Shown here: positions 23,607 through 35,547 of the stretch, in pieces
How the letters are laid out: each line of letters starts with the position of its first letter
How positions within the stretch are numbered: the stretch's first letter is position 1
Assembly (NCBI GenBank): GCA_014898415.1
Contig: RCTD01000021.1
Location: forward strand, 248,001 to 312,000
Length of the DNA: 64,000 nucleotides
Reading direction: 5' to 3'
Source of the DNA: Stromatinia cepivora
Taxonomy: Eukaryota > Ascomycota > Leotiomycetes > Helotiales > Sclerotiniaceae
Program-made: the position numbers and the translations under genes
The notes under the pieces: model-generated
Seen by the model: the letters and a program-made list of their open reading frames with translations, nothing else
Databases searched by the model: none
Told to the model about the DNA's origin: nothing

Positions 23607-25715
23607 ATGGATTATGAACAGACTCGCGGACCGCCGAAGGTCAAGAATAAGGCCGCTAATGCCATCCAAATTTCCGCAGAACAACTTCTACGAGAAGCTG
23701 TTGACCGTCAAGAACCTGGACTTCAAGCACCAACTCAGCGGTTTGCTGATCTCGAAGAGCTCCATGAATTCCAAGGCAGAAAACGGAAAGAGTTCGAGGA
23801 CTATGTGCGGAGGAATAGGATTAATATGAACAATTGGATGAGATATGCGCAATGGGAATTGGAACAGAAAGAATTCAAACGAGCGCGATCCGTTTTCGAA
23901 CGAGCATTAGATGTCGACTCTACATCCGTTACATTATGGATTCGATATATCGAGGCGGAGATGAAGTCGCGAAACATCAATCATGCCAGGAATTTGTTGG
24001 ATCGTGCGGTAACCATTTTACCTAGAATTGATAAGTTATGGTACAAATATGTTTACATGGAGGAAATGCTTGGTAATATTCCGGGTACACGACAAGTATT
24101 CGAAAGATGGATGTCTTGGGAACCTGATGAGGCAGCTTGGAGCAGTTATATCAAATTGGAAAAGAGATATGGGGAGTTTCAAAGAGCTAGGGAAATCTTT
24201 CAACGATTTACTATGGTACATCCTGAACCAAGAAACTGGATCAAATGGGCCAGGTTCGAGGAAGAGTATGGGACTAGTGACTTGGTTAGGGAGGTATTTG
24301 GGACAGCTGTTGAAGCTTTGGGTGAAGACTTCATGGATGAGAGGCTCTTCATTGCATATGCGAGATTTGAGACAAAGTTAAAGGAGTATGAACGGGCAAG
24401 AGCTATCTACAAATACGCCCTAGATCGTATGGCACGATCGAAGTCTATTTCTCTCCATAAGGCTTATACGACTTTCGAGAAACAATTCGGTGATCGTGAA
24501 GGTGTGGAGGATGTGATTATTTCGAAGCGCCGAGTTCAGTATGAGGAACAAGTGAAGGAAAATCCCAAGAATTACGATGCATGGTTCGATTATGCCAGAT
24601 TGGAAGAAACTTCCGGAGATGTTGATAGAGTTCGAGATGTTTACGAAAGAGCCATTGCTCAAATTCCACCGACCCAGGAGAAGAGACATTGGAGGCGTTA
24701 TATATATTTGTGGATTTTTTATGCCATTTGGGAGGAAATGGAATCGAAGGATGTTGAGCGAGCGAGACAGATCTATCAAGAGTGTCTGAAATTAATACCT
24801 CACAAGAAATTTACATTTGCCAAGATCTGGCTTATGAAGGCTCAATTCGAGATTCGACAACAGCAACTCCAAGCCGCGAGAAAGACCTTAGGAACAGCCA
24901 TCGGAATGTGTCCTAAAGACAAGCTTTTCAAAGGCTATGTTGAGCTAGAGATCAAACTTTTCGAATTCATGAGATGTCGTACCCTTTACGCGAAACATAT
25001 CGAATGGAACCCAGCCAATTGTCAAGCTTGGATCAAATTTGCTGAACTCGAACGAGGTTTAGATGATCTTGAACGTACACGTGCGATCTTTGAATTGGCA
25101 ATTAGTCAACAAGTTCTTGACATGCCGGAACTGTTATGGAAAGCATATATTGACTTTGAGGAAGAAGAAGGCGAGTATGACCGTACCAGGCATCTATATG
25201 AGAGATTGTTGGAGAAGACAGATCATGTGAAGGTCTGGATCAGTTATGCACATTTCGAGATTAACGTTCCGGATGATGATGAGGAAGAGACCGAGGAGGA
25301 TGAGGAGAAGCCAGTTAGTGAGGCTGCAAAGACACGTGCACGCAAGATCTTTGAACGTGCTCTGAAGAGCATGAAAGATAAGGATCTCAAAGAAGAGGTA
25401 TGTCACACAATTACTTCGGGTTTTTTAATTCGATCTCTAACAATTTTACAGCGTGTTTCCCTCCTCAATGCTCATCTCTCCTTCGAACGTACTCATGGTA
25501 CAGAGGAAGATATTGAGAAAGTACAGAAACAAATGCCAAGAAAGACGAAGAGAAGAAGAAAGCTTGATGATGATAGTTACGAGGAATATGTTGATTATGT
25601 TTTCCCTGCCGATGATGAACAGACGAAGAAATTGTCGAATTTCTTGGCCATGGCTCAAAGTTGGAAGCAAGCTGGTGGAACGATTAGCGGTGGCGGAGAG
25701 CAGAATGGAGAGTAA
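23607..25715 (+). CDS. clf1: Pre-mRNA splicing factor Clf1 (crooked neck, HAT repeats)
   Basis: Two exons, 23607..25397 and 25452..25715, giving 684 aa. Clf1/Crooked neck (human CRNKL1) is a scaffold of the Prp19-associated complex needed for spliceosome activation. Tandem half-a-TPR (HAT) repeats run almost the whole length, with the recurring W..Y...E and A R..(F/Y)ERAL pattern from about residue 80 to 600. The start [20 protein letters not shown] is the family's conserved opening. An acidic insert ([12 protein letters not shown]) lies near residue 560. The 54-nt intron (GTATGT to TTACAG) is a multiple of three and has no stop, so retention would insert 18 residues without breaking the frame. 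Confidence 0.96.
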   Translation: MDYEQTRGPPKVKNKAANAIQISAEQLLREAVDRQEPGLQAPTQRFADLEELHEFQGRKRKEFEDYVRRNRINMNNWMRYAQWELEQKEFKRARSVFERALDVDSTSVTLWIRYIEAEMKSRNINHARNLLDRAVTILPRIDKLWYKYVYMEEMLGNIPGTRQVFERWMSWEPDEAAWSSYIKLEKRYGEFQRAREIFQRFTMVHPEPRNWIKWARFEEEYGTSDLVREVFGTAVEALGEDFMDERLFIAYARFETKLKEYERARAIYKYALDRMARSKSISLHKAYTTFEKQFGDREGVEDVIISKRRVQYEEQVKENPKNYDAWFDYARLEETSGDVDRVRDVYERAIAQIPPTQEKRHWRRYIYLWIFYAIWEEMESKDVERARQIYQECLKLIPHKKFTFAKIWLMKAQFEIRQQQLQAARKTLGTAIGMCPKDKLFKGYVELEIKLFEFMRCRTLYAKHIEWNPANCQAWIKFAELERGLDDLERTRAIFELAISQQVLDMPELLWKAYIDFEEEEGEYDRTRHLYERLLEKTDHVKVWISYAHFEINVPDDDEEETEEDEEKPVSEAAKTRARKIFERALKSMKDKDLKEEVCHTITSGFLIRSLTILQRVSLLNAHLSFERTHGTEEDIEKVQKQMPRKTKRRRKLDDDSYEEYVDYVFPADDEQTKKLSNFLAMAQSWKQAGGTISGGGEQNGE

Positions 25716-26229
25716 TAAGGAGTTTGGGGGAATTTTGGGAGTGAACAAAATTGTGTATGTGTATGTATATCTAGGCCGCCAGCAAATGAAATGCTGGCAC
25801 TCAATTCATGGTACGTTTGAAAATATCATCCAGAACGTTTTCCGCATTGATGTATGGTTCCACTGTTCTTATTAGTTTGAAGGTTTTTAGTTCAGCCTCG
25901 TAAATGTCTAGCACTATCTCCTTCGCCTCATGGCCAATAGCATTCACGGTCGGTGGCCTCATTTGCATAATACACATAAATAGCCTTAATATTACAAGAT
26001 CCGAGAAGTATTTGGAGCAGTTCCTAGGTAACTCGAGCAATCCCCCAACCTTCCTTGGATCAGGAGATGCTGTGATTAATCAAGAAGCGAATTTTCAGTC
26101 CGACAAGTTCAAAGGTATCTTTCCATTCATTATTCACATTGCCCATTCATGTTTACAACTTATTCCCCTGGTTGTTGTTCCCGATCATTGGTCATTCCGA
26201 CAAAGTTTCATGGCCCAGTAACTCGGCAA
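25716..26229. other. Intergenic, downstream of clf1
   Basis: It contains the clf1 3' UTR. A 79-codon open frame on the minus strand (25801-26040) has no recognisable family and may be a remnant. Confidence 0.45.
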
Positions 26230-26720
26230 CTCTCGACTCTTAATCTTGGACCGTACCCCCATACATACAATGGCGCTGTATTCCAATCTCAATAGCGACA
26301 AACGTCCTGTACTATTTACCCACCATATTCCAACGCGCCTGATACATCTTCGGCGCAAACAGTGGAAATCTAAAAGCAGTCAAATTGCACAGGCATTGCG
26401 GTGCAGCAGATGCTGAACTTGTATGATCTGGGTACAGATCAACAACGTATGCTTGCAATGCTTGTAAATCAGGCTTGATCGGATTTGCATGCTTTTGAGC
26501 TGCCCATCCATGTACAAAAAGTCAAGTCATGTGGGAATAGCTGGCGGTATCTTGATCTGGGACAGTAATTTCGGAAATCTCAGCACCGTCTGCGCGTTAC
26601 ATCATTTTGCGGAAAACGATATTGAATAATGGATCTCCTATTTATGCTCCAACTACTTTACCGAGACACATAGAAAGGTAGCGGAGGCCACCTGTGGAGG
26701 TAGGACTGAGCTGCAAATTC
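26230..26720 (-). pseudogene. Decayed MFS transporter, C-terminal fragment
   Basis: On the minus strand a broken frame reads GWAAQKH, then ALQAYVVDLYPDHTSSASA, then FRFPLFAPKMYQA (about 26312-26512). This is the penultimate and last part of fungal multidrug-type major facilitator transporters: a W-A/T-A...H loop, Q-x-Y-V-V-D, A-S-A and F-P-L-F-A-P-x-M-Y. Just after MYQA the frame is lost and a TAG appears at 26312-26314. Frame-shifted traces of the next helix (FVAIEIGI) and of the terminal YGPRL follow. No intact upstream half was found. It cannot encode a working transporter. Confidence 0.65.
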
Positions 26721-27375
26721 CCCTCCCAAATATTTTACCATGCAACTCTACACCTAGCCGTCGACTTCGCCCTATTCAATTTCTTGGCCGTAAGTTAAGA
26801 TTCAAAGTCCATTGCATATCCTACGTCAAGCTTTTACGAGATACTTTTCGCAATCATATTGCGTCTTTGCTCATACGGGATGAGCAAGATTGGATAGACG
26901 GAGGCAATAATAACTAGATGCTAAGATCCAATCATGCGTTACTTCACGAGCAAGGCATTGAATATGACATAGAATGACATCGTTCAAAGCATCCAAGGAG
27001 AATGACTGAATTATGATCTACTGATTCATAAGATATGATTAGACCTGATAGCCTTAAGATTATCTAATCTTCCCCATTGTTGCGACCAAATAAACACGCT
27101 GTAACCAAGGTGTGACGCAAAACTTCAATTCATCCATCAGTGGTGGTCATTTCGGCGCATTGCACCAAAAAGTTTCTCGAATATGGAGATGTACATTAAC
27201 AACATCTCATTACTTGAGAATATAAAACCTCCAAAAGATATACATATAATTGTTAAAACTTAACAGTTGGACCGACCGAAAAAATTTCATCAATTCTACA
27301 GCACTCCTATATTAGCTAGTGCTATAGGATATGACTACTTGAGTGAGCTGACCAAAAGTTAACTTCAAACATACA
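26721..27375. other. Intergenic, MFS remnant to kinase gene
   Basis: No gene is supported. Upstream parts of the decayed transporter may extend into the left half but are not recognisable. Confidence 0.4.
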
Positions 27376-29372
27376 TCATACCCGGTAAGCACGGAGTTTT
27401 CGGTACCTAATTAATCGTCTTTTTGTGGACCTCTCAGGCGGCAGGTTTTCTTTTCCTCGATTCTCTTCTTCTCGTCGCCTTTTTGACCGCTCTTCTTGTT
27501 GCTTTTTTGTTGATTGTTTTTTGGAAATGGGAGCACCAGGCGGGCTCGGAACATCTGCATCCTCCCCAGCATCACCACCGCCACCTCCAGCATCTTCATC
27601 ATCATCATTATCTTCCCCATCATCATCCTCACCATCTTCTTCACTTTCACTAATGACTCCTCCCCCTTGAATCCATTCAAGATAGCCTTCCTCGAATTTA
27701 TCTGTCGACAATTCTGGTTTTGCCCAGTCTTGCAGCGGCCTATACATCCAACGTATCCTTGGTTCAGCCAGTGGCCTTATACGGTTAACAATTTGAATTG
27801 CCGTCCATCTCTTCTTCACATCCATTTCTCTTGGCCTTTGAAGTTCTCTACAGAGTACCTGAGAAAGATGTGGATCGGGCATAGTCCATCTCGGCTGAAT
27901 CGATAAATCCACCTTTTCATTCAACAAAATATTAGTTCTATTAGGTTGTCTGCCTGAATGCGTCATAATATATAATGCTATTCCTGCGCACCAAACGTCA
28001 TATTTGGCGCTGTACCACTGCCAGATTGGAGAGTCAGTAATTGCCTATTAAGGGAAGCTTTTGTGAGGGAAATTGAAGAAAATGAAGGGTTGGAGCTACA
28101 CTAAGAAAAGAAAAGGAGTGTATATGAGGAAACACAAAAGTGTAGTTTGATATTGGGGGGACAAATTAAGCTTACAGGTTCATCAGGTGGTGCGCAAACC
28201 CCCGTTCCCAAGTCCCACCAGCGAGTTTCTCCGTATGGCACAAATAAAGCTTCTCCAAAATCCCCAATTTTTACTGTTGGATATGTGTTTGGAATCCCAG
28301 AGTCTTTTAGAAATATATTATCTAACTTGATATCAATGCAAACGACTTGGTTACGTCGGTGAAACTCGTCTTGCTTATTGAGCTCGTGGTCGCCATGAAG
28401 GAAGGAAAGACCGTCCATTAACTGCAAATAGACATGCCAAATGAATGCTTCGGGTATTGCTGCATGCTTGTATGTTATTGGCATTCCTGGTGGTCTAGAG
28501 TTTTTTTTGATGTCTCCTCGCCTCCTCGCACCATAGCGTGGTGTTTCATAATACTTAAGAACAATATCTTCTAAGGTGCCCCAGTCACAATACTCGAAGA
28601 TATGCCCATGAGCGATATTTTCTTCGATATTAAAGATGCTTCCACCCCCTCGGTGATCGAAGAAGGCTTCCAAGCTGCAGATGGAAGGGTGGCCAGAACG
28701 TATATAACGCAAGTAGCACTTTGTTTCATTAAACCGTTTAGTCAATAAGTTTCGTTCTTTCATTACCCTCTTGGATACTTTCGAAGCCTCAGAGGAGGGA
28801 GTGATGGGAGGAGTTGAGGCACCTGTGAATTCAGGTTTTTTTGTCCACTCTATATCATATTCTCGTAGACCTTGAAACTTCATTGCATACTGAACCTTAG
28901 TGTCGGTATTTTCGATAAGGTATACTGCACCAAAACCACCGGAACCAAGCAAACCTATGATTTTGATATTTTGACTAGTGAATCCTGCGTTGTGCTTTCG
29001 CCATTTGTTGTGACGAATAGGTATAGTTGATTCACGAATAGCACGCAAATGTTGTGCAGTAGGTATGCCAACCTCCTTAAAAAACTTTTTCTGGCGCTTT
29101 CTTTCCATGTGCGCTTCGAGCGCTTCCCCTCCCGCCTCTTCCAATGCCTTCTGTTTCGCCGCCGTTTTTGCAGATTCCTTCCGAAGGTTGTCCACGTCGA
29201 AAAATGTACCATCTACTTCTTCGTTTACGTGAGCCTCTACATCGGCCCCGAGTTCCTCAAAAAGCGCCCCTAATTTCTGTCTGGCTGCCTCGTCAACGTT
29301 TCCACCTCCGATAATTTCCACGACCCTGTCACTCCAATCCCACCTATTATCTAAGTTTTCAGGCTGCGCCAT
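27376..29372 (-). CDS. Orphan fungal protein kinase, non-RD type
   Basis: Two exons, 28176..29372 and 27376..28044, with a 131-nt intron (GTAAGC to AATAG), giving 621 aa. A charged N-terminal region of about 130 residues, probably helical, precedes the kinase domain. The Gly loop is GSGGFGAV (143-150), the ATP Lys lies in YAMKF (165), the catalytic loop is CIDIKLDN (Asp347, Asn352) and the Mg-binding DFG is at 371. The HRD motif is degenerate (C-I-D), so this is a non-RD kinase, yet the key Asp, Lys and Asn remain and activity is likely. A Ser/Thr/Pro insert (about 184-198) interrupts the N-lobe. The DVWCAG block after the intron is the alpha-F Asp motif. The C-tail is a long acidic run followed by a basic KR-rich stretch, possibly a nuclear signal. 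Substrate is unknown. It may belong to the lineage-expanded kinases of Leotiomycetes. Confidence 0.85.
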
Positions 29373-30661
29373 GTTGTTTGATAAAGTTATTCTGCGCTAC
29401 AGCTGTGAAGTTCAAAATAATGGGAGCAAATTATACAACGAGTCTTCAAGATTCTTGAAGATGATTGCAATTCGGTTGCAACAGAACAGGTTGTGCAATG
29501 TTGTGTTTGATTTGGTTCACCGTGAAATCCCTATCGCTCAAACCGTGATCGAACATCGATAGAAGCCGCTCTTAGTATTTCGCTCTATTTCCGATATACT
29601 CGGGTACTAGCTAAGGGTTAAACATTCGAATTCGAGAGATGCAAGATAATTGAGAAACTAACGTTAGATGCAGTCGATGCTCAGGAAGTATAACAGTCAT
29701 AAAGAAATTAACACGATCAATGATAGTCAATATGCATCTTCAAGTCTTTATGTGCGAGCTTCATTGTCCTTGTGGGGTCTTTGTTTCCAAGAAGTGATTG
29801 ATGCCCAAGGTATAGCGTTATTGTTAAGAAGTTGATGTCTTTGTCAATTCTCAAGTTGCACAGCGGAAAATGTGAAAGAGATAAGGATTTTCAACTCCCG
29901 AACCACGAGAGAAATGGGTCTGGCGATCGTCTCATCATCAAAACAAGATATGGCCAATATCTAACAATTGGTAAGAATGACACTGGGAATCTTCTTTGTC
30001 AACCTAAATGGCATGACTTGCCTTCCAATTTTTCAGCAAGCCACTATCACGATCCTGACTTGTCTACTTTTGATTGTAGAGGCACGGAAAAATGAATTTG
30101 ACATTGGAGTGAATTAAATGCTGGAGACTGGATAAATTGATGATGAAGTTTTATTTCAGGGATACAAAAAGACAAGGGGTCGATATCAAATATTTCAATA
30201 ACTTTATATATTATCCCAGATGTAAGTCAAGCTATCAAGCGAGTACGATGGAGGGGAGTGAGTATGTTAGTGGAGCTGTACATAAGGATATTTATGTGTA
30301 CTGCAAGTGAAGTGAGCTGAGCTGAAGTCAAAATAAAATCCTAGATATGCAACAACTCGCTCTAGATCGAGAGGGCGAAGCAAAAATTGAATAGGGAAGT
30401 GAGATTAGACGAGAGGTTGGGGATTTTTACTTGAATAGTTGAGATTGGCATTTTCACTCCACTTTATTACATTTCAATTTATGGTGTTATTCTTTTTCTG
30501 TATTAAGCATAGTATTAAACGTGTGTGTCTCCGGACGCCTAAGCTAGTAAATGGGTATCTAACATTATCATAACATATAGTACAACCGATAATAACCCTG
30601 ATCACCATTCCATTCCATTTTATGCGATACCATATCATATCATAACGTTCCACTCACTCCA
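29373..30661. other. Intergenic, kinase gene to HET gene 2
   Basis: About 1.3 kb holding the kinase promoter and the 3' end of HET gene 2. An 87-codon open frame at 29832-30095 (+) has no family signature and is left unannotated. Confidence 0.45.
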
Positions 30662-33049
30662 TCACCTCAACCTAAAAACCTCCAACTTCTTTGGCCAATC
30701 TCCCGTCACAGCCTCCCCATCCATCATTCCATGGACATAACACTCCCCCACAAACCTCCATCCCCCCTTCCCCTTCCCACACTCATCCTCTCTCCTCACA
30801 ACAACCGGCACCGTACACCCCAAAAATATACAAACCACATCTCCTTCCTTCGCCTCATTCGGCATTAATCCAAACAACACTTTTCCCTTTACCCCACTCG
30901 TCAAAAAAAACCTCCTTTTCCAAACCACAGCTTGAACCCGGTCCAGAAATTCAAGCATGGCCGCCGGTGTCTTCTCTAGCGTTTTCATATCATTCGTATT
31001 CCAATCCCCGGATGCGTCGCGCGGTAAACATATATCTAGACAATATGCACAAGCTCTCCGATACCAATTAGGTGCATTAACGCCATCTGGTCCACGATCT
31101 GCTACGAGAGTTCTCCATAACGCATCATTCGGTTCATATTTCTCAGTCAAAGGATCCTTTTTATATCCTCCCATCTGCAATGCTTCAGCTGTAATTACAC
31201 CACCATTCACGGCATCAGATCGCATTTTGATAATGTCGAGCTGGAATCCTTCCACATACATCGTACCGTCAAATTTGGGGGGTAGTTGATTATTTTCCTG
31301 CTTTTTCGCATACACAGCTTTGACATCTGGTTCCCCTGTATTGGCCAGATCGATAATATCATTTTTAGGGTCATAGCGGTTTCTCTTGCCAAAGTAGACG
31401 CAGGGCGCTAGTCCAAATGATGCATTATATTGAGAGCGACCCGATCCATCCACAAAACTATCTCCATTAATCCTTCCCTTTTTCGCTTCTTTTGGTGAGC
31501 CAAACGCGTAGCGCTCGATACTAGGGATCCAAGAAGGCATTTTTTCGTCTTCGCAAGGAGATTTCGTGTTTTCTACTTTTTCCCGCGCGTTTTTAGGTTT
31601 AGGTCTAGGAGCCCAATGTCGGCAGAGAATGTCGAGGGAGTTGGACTTTTCAATGCAGTATTCCATGAAATCCGCACACACATCTGAGAGACACTTCTGG
31701 TAATTAGGCTGTATGCGTGGATCCAAAACTGTCATTGAGGTATTTGATGGTGTGTAGAATAATGTGGTGAGTAGATTAATGAATGGCCATACGAAATATC
31801 TGAATAGAACCAGTAGAACTTTGAAAATACCGGGTCGTCTTTCGGAATCCAGCCATCGTCTTCCTATATCGAGCTCAGAATCCATTTTCCAAGTATCTTT
31901 AGCGATAGATAGGACTGCAAATATCGTATCCTTTGGATCGGTAGCTTCAAATGCCAAAAGCAGTGACGAGACAAGGATTTCTAAACTCAATAGTCGTTGT
32001 TCGATTCGTCCATCGTCAGATCTGCGAAATAAGCGAGACGTGGCAGTGACCAATGTATTAGCACCTAGTGCGCGAGCGTCCAGAGCACCAAGGTACTCGC
32101 CCGGCTTTCTTAAAGTCTCAAAGTCGTTATTATTCGACTTATTGAGAATTTGTTTCATTTTCGGAAACTTGGTCATGAATAAGGCAATTGCATCAGCAAA
32201 TTCCGTCCACTTCATCTCCTGATCTGCATATCGAATCCAAGCGTTCTTCGCGAGAGCAAGTTCTTGTATAACCCATCGCCTCCTGAACCAATCATTCTTC
32301 ATCAAATTAATAATGAGCATCCAATCTTCCCAGTTCTCTTGCTTATCGACAATTCGATCGAGTACCTCTAGATCTAAAATCTTCTTCAAGAAATTAAATG
32401 TGCGTTTTGGGCCATCCGTTCCCCCCTGCTGATCATCATTTGTCCCCAACCAAACACAAACCCTTTCCGCGTGAATATAGACTTCATGCATTCGCGCAAC
32501 TTGTGCAGCTTTCTCCTTTTTATTTGCTTGGTTGATACATAAAGCATCACACCATAAATGCACCTCCTCATCCTCCGATCGTAGCTGCAAAAGTGCCTCT
32601 CTAAGATTCTTCTGGATAACCCTCGTATCAAAAGGCCATAAAGTCGCTTTTGAGGCCTCTGAATTCGCCTCATCATCTTTGTATATATGGATTTCGTGCA
32701 CTGGATCATCGTCGCCCCAATAGTACGATAAGGCCGTGTATTCGAGCTTCTCTACTTTTGAATTGGTATAACTGTTGGAATCTGGCAGCGCGCTAGGTAG
32801 CAAAACGCAACAAATTGGCGAACTTCTTCTACCGGGCAAGATTCGCAAAACTCGAATATCCTCGTTGTAATTGATATCTTTGTATACATAAGTTCCAACC
32901 TTTTGCGGTGCGACTAAATTAATCACATTTCGTAGGCAATTTCGAACATTATTTGCGCGAATCAATGGCTCCTGGAAAGTATTGTGTCGAATAAGTTGTT
33001 GTACAGGTTCCGGAGTTCCTGCTCTGCTGTTTGGATCGGAGTTTGGCAT
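30662..33049 (-). CDS. HET-domain heterokaryon incompatibility protein 2
   Basis: Single-exon gene of 795 aa starting at an ATG at 33049. The HET domain has ALSYYWGDDD (106-115, with Tyr for the usual Cys), LWCDALCINQ (165-174), a K-E-K-A-A-Q-V block, VCVWLG (198-202) and RRRWVIQELALAK. The layout (HET, a long helical middle, a C-terminal region with GLMPNEAKEGD..CIFLGC..PVV(V)R) is that of the large HET family often found in dozens of copies in Leotiomycetes. The last part (FFLTSGVKGKVLFGLMP followed by YVHGMMDGEA) is the conserved tail of this family. It probably acts in cytosolic self/non-self recognition. It is only distantly similar to HET protein 1, so the two are not a recent duplicate. 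Confidence 0.93.
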   Translation of the reverse strand: MPNSDPNSRAGTPEPVQQLIRHNTFQEPLIRANNVRNCLRNVINLVAPQKVGTYVYKDINYNEDIRVLRILPGRRSSPICCVLLPSALPDSNSYTNSKVEKLEYTALSYYWGDDDPVHEIHIYKDDEANSEASKATLWPFDTRVIQKNLREALLQLRSEDEEVHLWCDALCINQANKKEKAAQVARMHEVYIHAERVCVWLGTNDDQQGGTDGPKRTFNFLKKILDLEVLDRIVDKQENWEDWMLIINLMKNDWFRRRWVIQELALAKNAWIRYADQEMKWTEFADAIALFMTKFPKMKQILNKSNNNDFETLRKPGEYLGALDARALGANTLVTATSRLFRRSDDGRIEQRLLSLEILVSSLLLAFEATDPKDTIFAVLSIAKDTWKMDSELDIGRRWLDSERRPGIFKVLLVLFRYFVWPFINLLTTLFYTPSNTSMTVLDPRIQPNYQKCLSDVCADFMEYCIEKSNSLDILCRHWAPRPKPKNAREKVENTKSPCEDEKMPSWIPSIERYAFGSPKEAKKGRINGDSFVDGSGRSQYNASFGLAPCVYFGKRNRYDPKNDIIDLANTGEPDVKAVYAKKQENNQLPPKFDGTMYVEGFQLDIIKMRSDAVNGGVITAEALQMGGYKKDPLTEKYEPNDALWRTLVADRGPDGVNAPNWYRRACAYCLDICLPRDASGDWNTNDMKTLEKTPAAMLEFLDRVQAVVWKRRFFLTSGVKGKVLFGLMPNEAKEGDVVCIFLGCTVPVVVRREDECGKGKGGWRFVGECYVHGMMDGEAVTGDWPKKLEVFRLR

Positions 33050-33643
33050 ACTGACTATTCTTGCATTCCCGCTGGTTCACTCGTAGAAAAAAAATCTAGA
33101 TCAATTCTATTTGTAAGGTTCTCGACTCAAGAATTTTATTTTCGAGGCTCTGCGTTTGTAACCCCAAGATTGCGGAATGTTTAAATTACGCCGCGGGGCG
33201 TTATGTGTGATCCAGGGATACAATATTGTAAGCAATGCGACCATCTAATTGTCAGCTGAGATTTTGGAGATTTTATATCCACTCAATTCAAGCCACTTTC
33301 CTGAGTTTTGATTGAGTGAAGTAATCATCCTCCCAGCTGGAGTATTTTCTCAGCCTCCTAGCAGGGTTTTTGATACCATTTTCTCCTCTTCAGATGTATC
33401 AATAGGGAGTAGAATATTCTACTGCACCACCTATGACGCCATTTGCAGTGACAAGATTATAAAATAGCATTCTATAGTAAGCAGATTGAAAATATCTAGA
33501 AGTTCCAAAATTCTTTCCCATGCTCTCCGCCCCCAGGCCTCAAGGAAAAATGAATTAATAATTCTCTAGAAGAGGCAGATCTCAGTGTTTCGTTTCAAAT
33601 AATGACATAAGTCGTTAATCATTTCTCATCTTAGCCACACCGG
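33050..33643. other. Intergenic, HET gene 2 promoter
   Basis: Nearly 600 bases upstream of HET gene 2 and downstream of the broken membrane protein gene. Nothing else is recognised. Confidence 0.5.
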
Positions 33644-34778
33644 TCAGTCTTGCGATTGACATGAGATGGCATAGATCTTCTTTCTCTCCTCACCCCATTT
33701 CGCTCTAGCTTCACTGTACTCTGACCACCATCTGTTTAATTAAGTATTTTAGCAAGGTTCCTTCTTTTACCGGTACTCAAATCACAAAAACTTGGGGGCT
33801 GACTTACTTAGTATTGGCTTTGCGGGGTAACAATCCCCATTCCGCTAAAGACTCTTCTTCTGTTTCTGTAGGTTCCAATGCCACATATGCACACAATCGT
33901 CTATCCGATAGTGGTTGGGATGTATTCGTCTTCACTGCGATTACTATGAGATGATTTGCAACTTCCTCCTCACCACATCCAAAACCCTAGATTATTTCCC
34001 AAGTGCTAAGAACGAGAAGAACAACAGTATATATTTAACAGATTAGATAAGACTAGCCCAATGCTATGATATGTATGCCAAAGGTTAACCAACCAATCCC
34101 TCTCATAATTTTGTATAATTGATTATGAGGAGGTATGGGTCCTTTCGTGAAGCCAGCGACGACCAGACCCAGCGGGGAACAGAAAGTAACCAATCCCCCG
34201 TTAGCCAAAGTGATTAAGAGTTTGACTCTTTCATCAAAGTACTCCGATGAAGCCCTGCGCAAGCTCCGAGAACGGCTCGACCTAGTCCTTCCATATTTTC
34301 GCGAACAAGATACCATCGCACAAGCACTGAGATAGCCATGGCAGTTGCATTCGCGATTCGAAATCCGTCGCTTGATAAAATCGCAATCATAAGAAGTCCG
34401 CCCATGGATATCAAGCCAACTATGCCCGCTAAAACATTTCGCCAGGGCCTATTCCTTCTCTTTTGAAAGCAAGTCCATTCAAAAGACAGATAGACTCATC
34501 GAGTTCAAGCCTTGAGCACTGAGCCACCTCGCAAGCCACCCACCAACGCAAGCCGCGGCGACAGAATCAGAAACGTTATATATGGTATAACCTGAAGACG
34601 TAGACGTAAATTGGTTGCCAGCAATAAGATATGCACCAAGAACCGGTAGAAATTTGGTGTAACGGCTCGTCACAAGTCGACCGATCGATTTGCTGACCTC
34701 CTCGGCGCCGATGAGGGTAACCAAACCGAGAGCATCGATACGAAAAGGACTCCAAGTCGAAAGATCTAATAAAGGCAT
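33644..34778 (-). pseudogene. Multi-pass membrane protein gene broken by three stops
   Basis: Reading starts at MPLLDLSTW (ATG at 34778) and passes through several hydrophobic helices. A 59-nt intron (34255..34313, GTATCT to GCGCAG) restores the frame into SSEYFDERVKLLITLANGG. The frame then meets TAG at 34053-34055. It continues coherently through a hydrophobic helix (SYLIC, stop at 34035-34037, IYTVVLLVLSTWEII, stop at 33987-33989) into GFGCGEEE and a soluble tail. A typical 76-nt intron (33732..33807) leads to a final exon rich in Trp/Glu/Lys, ending at 33644. All three stops fit CAG or CAA changed to TAG or TAA, the RIP signature. A frame change near 34480 is either another intron or a frameshift. 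The family is a fungal unknown with an N-terminal RIDALGLVTLIGAEE signature. Confidence 0.65.
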
Positions 34779-35547
34779 GTTTGGATTGAATGCTGTCAAA
34801 AACGTCAATCAGGATGGGGAACTTCAGCTAAAGCGCCAGATTGTGGTGGCGGATCTCTGAAAAATTACGAGGCATGGCTTCAAAAATATAGTCACATGAG
34901 TTCACCAGGCTCTCAGAAGTCCCCTCTGCCTACTAATCTCATAGCCACGTCAAAATCACTTGGGAGTATGATACTTATAAGTCTGTTACTAACATATTTT
35001 CATACAACACGTTGTGCCAACTCAAGGCATAACGTACAACAAATCAATGCCTAAAAGTCTGGCTTGCAGATACATGTTAACTGCCGACTTCATCCAAAGA
35101 GCGATCGTGAGATTAACCGGATGTGACCCTTTTTTAAATGGAGAAATCATGCTACAGACCGAGTAGAGAGATGATTTCCTCAGGATGGCTAATCGTACAG
35201 ATTTACATCGCCCATGCGTGCAACGTGAATTCTCAGCCTCTTAGTGACTCCGCTTGAGGCTTACTCAGACAGGAACAAATCAGCGGCATCACTAATTGAC
35301 ACAATTAGTGTTTCTGAGCGACCGTAACATGTTTGAAAACTGCGGCAATGATTAGCATAGCCGCCACCTAAAATTACTCAATTTCGGTGGTGTCATTCCT
35401 TTGGCGTCTTTTCCGTGGCTCCGTAAGGTAAAACAATTCCAGCAGTGGGGCACAAGCTGAATCAGACTTCCTTCGACCCCAACACGAGGGCGTTTGGATA
35501 ACTTTCAAAACAACTTCGAAAGGTAATGATGAGGCAAAGTTGGGGTA
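34779..35547. other. Divergent intergenic region
   Basis: Separates the broken membrane gene (-) from the coiled anchored protein gene (+). No repeat or gene is seen. Confidence 0.5.

Noticed and set aside
27425..27906. Plus-strand frames rich in Ser/His
   Set aside because: Antisense shadow of the acidic tail of the kinase.
29832..30095. 87-codon frame
   Set aside because: No homologous family recognised and no splice sites linking it to other exons.
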